From: Gracilaria gracilis | Lineage: Eukaryota; Rhodophyta; Florideophyceae; Gracilariales; Gracilariaceae | NCBI GenBank assembly: GCA_030374805.1 | Contig: JARGSG010000201.1 | Span: forward strand, 1-31,454 | Direction of reading: 5' to 3' | DNA: 31,454 nt | Shown: one piece after another, positions 28,717 to 31,454 of the stretch | Position numbering within the stretch: position 1 is the stretch's first letter | Layout: each line of letters opens with the position of its first letter | Translations under genes and position numbers: made by a program | Notes under the pieces: generated by a model | The model's input: only the letters and a program-made list of their open reading frames with translations | What the model was told of the DNA's origin: nothing | Database searches by the model: none

Positions 28717-30540
28717 CTAAGCGCCAGATGGCCCAGCACCTGGGGTGTTGCCACCGCCGGGAGCGCCGGAGAAGTGTTGCGCTGCAATCGCTTGCAGATC
28801 CGACTCGTCGGTCACCGTATCCGGTACGGCCACACCTACACCTCGTAGGAAGTCGCGAATAACCACCGCACGTGGCGTTATGGTAGCGCCGACGTCATCG
28901 GTTGTCGCCACAGATTGCCCCCAGGGGATTGTTGGATCAGGAGCCGCTTCAGCGGGTGGGTCGACGTTTTCGACAATGTCGCCCTCTCCCGTCGCTTCGG
29001 GCTGTTGTTCTTCCACTGTGCCCGCTGGGCTTCCCTCGTCCATGGGGCTTCCTCCCTCTACAGGGTCATCGTCGCCGTCATCGACGTAGATGAACCCACG
29101 CGGGTGCCCCTCGGGGATATACCGATCTCCTCGGCGACGCTCAGCCGCTTCGGCGGGTCCGATTACTTCCCATTCCCATGGGTCAAAGTAGACGAAATCG
29201 CCGGCATTGACAGTACGTCCCGGAGAGCGGTCGTTCGGCCGGCGGACCCCACCGGATACCTGGTTGGCAGGCACTTCATCCCAGTCAATCTGGTCGATCA
29301 CGCCCACCAGTTGGGTTGCTTCACGAGCGTTGCGCACTGAGCCGAGTACTTCGGAAAGGTCCAAGTTACGGATTGATTGCCGGATGAGACCCGGAATATG
29401 CCACAGACGGTAAGCGTCGTACGCCTCGACGAGGAGATACGCCGCTACGCGGACAGTCCATTCAGTGGCTAGGAGACTCCAAAGGCCGCGAGGCGGATTG
29501 TTCATGAAGTACGACCCGATGTATGTAATACAGGGCGGGAGCTCCACGTAACACCCTCGTGGGACCTCGACGGCCGGCCAGAAGTCTGGAAGTTGCATGT
29601 ACCGTCCTCGGCGGGCGTGCCCAGCCAGTCGTTCGACTTCAGAACACTGGTATGGCGCCAGAATCCCAAAACGGGAGCGCCACTTCCGCTCAAAGCGGAG
29701 TCCTTCCAAGAAGGCTGACCGTGCTGGACGGCGGAGATACCGGAACTCGGCGCGAAGAATGGGCCGAGCCCACAGTATCAAATCCTGGTGAGGCTGTACG
29801 GTATCCGAATATCGGTCGATCTCGTCCAACGCGTTGGCAAGATAGTCGCCGTAGCCGACTTCGCCGAATGTTCGGTATCGCGCAACGTCATACCGGTACT
29901 GTTCCGGCACAGGATGCTCGTTCGGAGCTCGGAAGTGCCGCGCGTACCCGATACGGGCCATCTCGTTTCGAGCAAACTGCCGCGACTCGTGCCGACCTAC
30001 GAATAGGCAACTCGGATTCACCGCCACGCGGGCGCGCCAGTCCCAAGAACGGGTCACGTCTACCGGAAGCCCGCCAGGGAGATTGCCATCGATGGTGTAG
30101 GATTCGATAAGCTCGGTGTCCGAGAGCGCTTCGGCGTCAAACCAGGGTGCCTGGGCGAATATCGCACTATGCCGGTGAGGATCCCGGATGCGCAAAGTAC
30201 CGAGAGCCGGCCAGCCAGCCGCGGAAGCGGGCAAGTCGATGTTGAACCAATCCCACACAGGGGCAGGACCAGCACCTTGTGCAGGCGCAGGACCTTGACC
30301 GGAAGACCCGGGTTGCGAAACTGCCGCCGCTTGCGGAAGAGGCACGGACCGGAACGGCGGATTCGAGACTTGCATGCGTGCCGTCGAAGACGGAGGGGCA
30401 CTCGGAGGTTGGTGAGGGTTGTTGTGCGACATTGTTGGGGAGTTGGGCGCTGAGGAAGATGGTGTAACAGGCGGTGGAGTGCGTGGTTCCGAACTTATCT
30501 CGGCAACCCCGTCGAGGGGGACGTGGTTATGAACTCCCAT
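28717..30540 (-). CDS. Antisense ORF of the retrotransposon, 607 aa, unknown function
   Basis: This 608-codon ORF on the strand opposite gag-pol starts at ATG 30540 in a near-perfect context (CCACCATGG); the frame extends to a TTG at 30576, not used. Stop TAG at 28719-28717. Layout: a Pro/Ser/Gln-rich disordered N-terminus (about 1-95); a central Trp/Tyr/Arg-rich, apparently globular and mostly helical region (about 95-430) with WDWFNIDLPASAAGWPALG, YIGSYFMNNPPRGLWSLLA and EWTVRVAAYLLVEAYDAYRLW; an acidic linker (DDGDDDPVEGG, EEQQPEATGEGD); and a Gly/Pro end. There is no signal peptide or clear transmembrane segment, so an envelope protein is unlikely. I recognise no family. Transcription would need a minus-strand promoter in the 3' LTR. 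Antisense ORFs are known from some plant Ty3/gypsy elements, mostly of unknown role. Confidence 0.75.
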   Translation of the reverse strand: MGVHNHVPLDGVAEISSEPRTPPPVTPSSSAPNSPTMSHNNPHQPPSAPPSSTARMQVSNPPFRSVPLPQAAAVSQPGSSGQGPAPAQGAGPAPVWDWFNIDLPASAAGWPALGTLRIRDPHRHSAIFAQAPWFDAEALSDTELIESYTIDGNLPGGLPVDVTRSWDWRARVAVNPSCLFVGRHESRQFARNEMARIGYARHFRAPNEHPVPEQYRYDVARYRTFGEVGYGDYLANALDEIDRYSDTVQPHQDLILWARPILRAEFRYLRRPARSAFLEGLRFERKWRSRFGILAPYQCSEVERLAGHARRGRYMQLPDFWPAVEVPRGCYVELPPCITYIGSYFMNNPPRGLWSLLATEWTVRVAAYLLVEAYDAYRLWHIPGLIRQSIRNLDLSEVLGSVRNAREATQLVGVIDQIDWDEVPANQVSGGVRRPNDRSPGRTVNAGDFVYFDPWEWEVIGPAEAAERRRGDRYIPEGHPRGFIYVDDGDDDPVEGGSPMDEGSPAGTVEEQQPEATGEGDIVENVDPPAEAAPDPTIPWGQSVATTDDVGATITPRAVVIRDFLRGVGVAVPDTVTDESDLQAIAAQHFSGAPGGGNTPGAGPSGA

Positions 30541-30577
30541 GGTGGAGCGTGGACGGCCGTCTGAACGGTGTCTCAAC

Positions 30578-30592
30578 CTGAGAAGGGGGAGA
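30578..30592 (+). other. 3' polypurine tract
   Basis: CTGAGAAGGGGGAGA ends directly at the first base of the 3' LTR, the position expected for the plus-strand primer of reverse transcription. It is an exact copy of 28586-28600. Confidence 0.92.
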
Positions 30593-31453
30593 TGTAGTGC
30601 AATGGCCCTTTACAGGGGATGCGCGTTACAGCTCTTCATAAGAGTTTGATCCGTTTCCGGTCTCGCCACCGCTAGATATGACTAGTTATTAGTTTATTAT
30701 GCCCATTATGGGGTGCGCCTAGGAAGGGTAGTAATTGTAGACACGTGTGTCTGCAATGGCCCGATGTCGGGTGCGCCGTGGCAATCCCTCACGGGTAGTC
30801 CACGTGTAGTGTCATGGCCGGCAGTGCCGGTTACTTAGATATTTACTTGATATTTTCAAGTGCCGTATATAAGTGGCGGCACTTGCCGCCACTGTACGGA
30901 AGTAAACCTCAAGGAGGACTTTGGCTCTGACTTGTCGCAGCTTGCGCCCGACTCTAGCCCACTTCTTGGGAAAGTCGCCGCATATCCGGACTTGTCAACC
31001 GCCTCTACCATCGAGGAGTTCTGGACCGTCGTTACGGCTATTTCTTTATTGTTTTTCCGTCACCATTGGTGCATCTTCCGTCATACGGCTCTTGCTGCTT
31101 CGCCCTGTTATACAGGTTGTCCCTTTTGGTATTGGGCTTGCCGCCCCACTCTCGTGAGTCAGTGCTCCGCTGCGCGGCTCATTTGTTGATCCCTCGTTGC
31201 CCATTCCGTTGGGTTGGATACTGCCATACGTATTGGTTCGTCCGACAGTGTCGGTTTCTAAAGCTGATTCTTCACCCCTCCACCTCCGACTGCACGCCCA
31301 GATCGGGGCCACCCGGACTTACACCCGGCTCGTGTTGGCCCTATCGGAGGGTTCTGCCGCTCGACTGCCCTTCACAGGGAGCAGGGCCTGAACACCCTGA
31401 GGTGCTCGTCCGCGACGCGGCTTGTTGTTTCCCGTCGAGGGCTTTGCACCACA
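30593..31453 (+). repeat. 3' LTR (861 bp)
   Basis: It is the second copy of the LTR, from TGTAGTGC to CCACA. It is six bases shorter than the 5' copy, all by single-base homopolymer contractions. The final base of the window (31454, A) is either the first base of a target duplication or flank. The right half of the interrupted MULE transposase should follow. Confidence 0.93.
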
Positions 31454-31454
31454 A

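Larger units (their letters stand above)
19702..31453 (+). mobile_element. Ty3/gypsy chromovirus-type LTR retrotransposon with an antisense gene
   Basis: A near-complete element of about 11.75 kb: 5' LTR, tRNA primer-binding site, Gag, aspartic protease, reverse transcriptase, RNase H, integrase with GPY/F motif, long variable tail, chromodomain, hairpin-rich spacer, antisense ORF, polypurine tract and 3' LTR. The domain order PR-RT-RH-IN defines Ty3/gypsy, and the C-terminal chromodomain suggests a chromovirus. It sits inside the MULE transposase. The 5 bp before the 5' LTR are ATTTT; the only base after the 3' LTR in this window is A, compatible with an ATTTT target duplication but not proof. 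LTR near-identity means a recent insertion. Confidence 0.95.

Noticed and set aside
29559..30110. Plus-strand frame of 183 codons opposite the antisense ORF
   Set aside because: It is the shadow of the 607-aa antisense ORF, with Arg/Ser-rich noise composition.
28717..30540. Antisense ORF as an envelope gene
   Set aside because: No signal peptide, no clear transmembrane anchor, and env genes lie on the sense strand.

Overview
The window looks like nuclear DNA from a eukaryotic alga with a primary plastid, most likely a red alga. The visible introns are few, short (57-100 bp) and GT-AG, some with a TACTAAC-like branch site. Genes are compact and alternate strands. The enzyme at 2426 has an N-terminus resembling the phenylalanine-containing transit peptides of red algae and glaucophytes. 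The lineage is inferred; no species can be named from sequence alone.

Left part (1-16280), host genes: a small one-TM hypothetical ORF (+, 647), a WW-domain miniprotein (+, 1498), a plastid-type NAD(P)-binding SDR (+, 2426), a three-exon TraB-family membrane protein (+, 4179), an F-box/RCC1 propeller protein (-, 7027), a disordered orphan protein (-, 9327), a three-exon coiled-coil orphan (+, 10352), a mitochondrial-type DEAD-box RNA helicase (-, 12799), and a two-exon GHMP sugar kinase fused to a GalU-like sugar nucleotidyltransferase (-, 15580). The fusion would make a sugar 1-phosphate and then activate it in one polypeptide. Its second half carries a one-base frame break.

Right part (16280-31454), nested transposons. 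A Mutator-like element (MULE) carries a Ulp1/C48 cysteine protease reading frame followed by a FAR1/MULE-type transposase with an intron and an in-frame 12-bp minisatellite. The transposase is cut at 19701 by a near-complete Ty3/gypsy chromovirus (19702-31453). That element has 867/861-bp LTRs, a 21-nt tRNA primer-binding site, Gag, an aspartic protease, RT-RNase H-integrase, a tail of about 470 residues and a C-terminal chromodomain.

Between pol and the 3' LTR the chromovirus carries a long unrecognised ORF on the opposite strand (607 aa, near-perfect Kozak context). This ORF cassette is bracketed by two identical 15-nt polypurine tracts. The element also has an array of about 13-nt perfect mini-hairpins, densest at 28237-28435 and in the LTRs. 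The antisense gene, the doubled polypurine tract and the hairpin array are the best candidates for something undescribed.

The two LTRs differ by one substitution and six one-base homopolymer length changes. Each clear break in gag-pol, the MULE frames and the kinase fusion that I resolved also coincides with a homopolymer run. I suspect consensus (sequencing or assembly) errors rather than long decay, at least for the young chromovirus.
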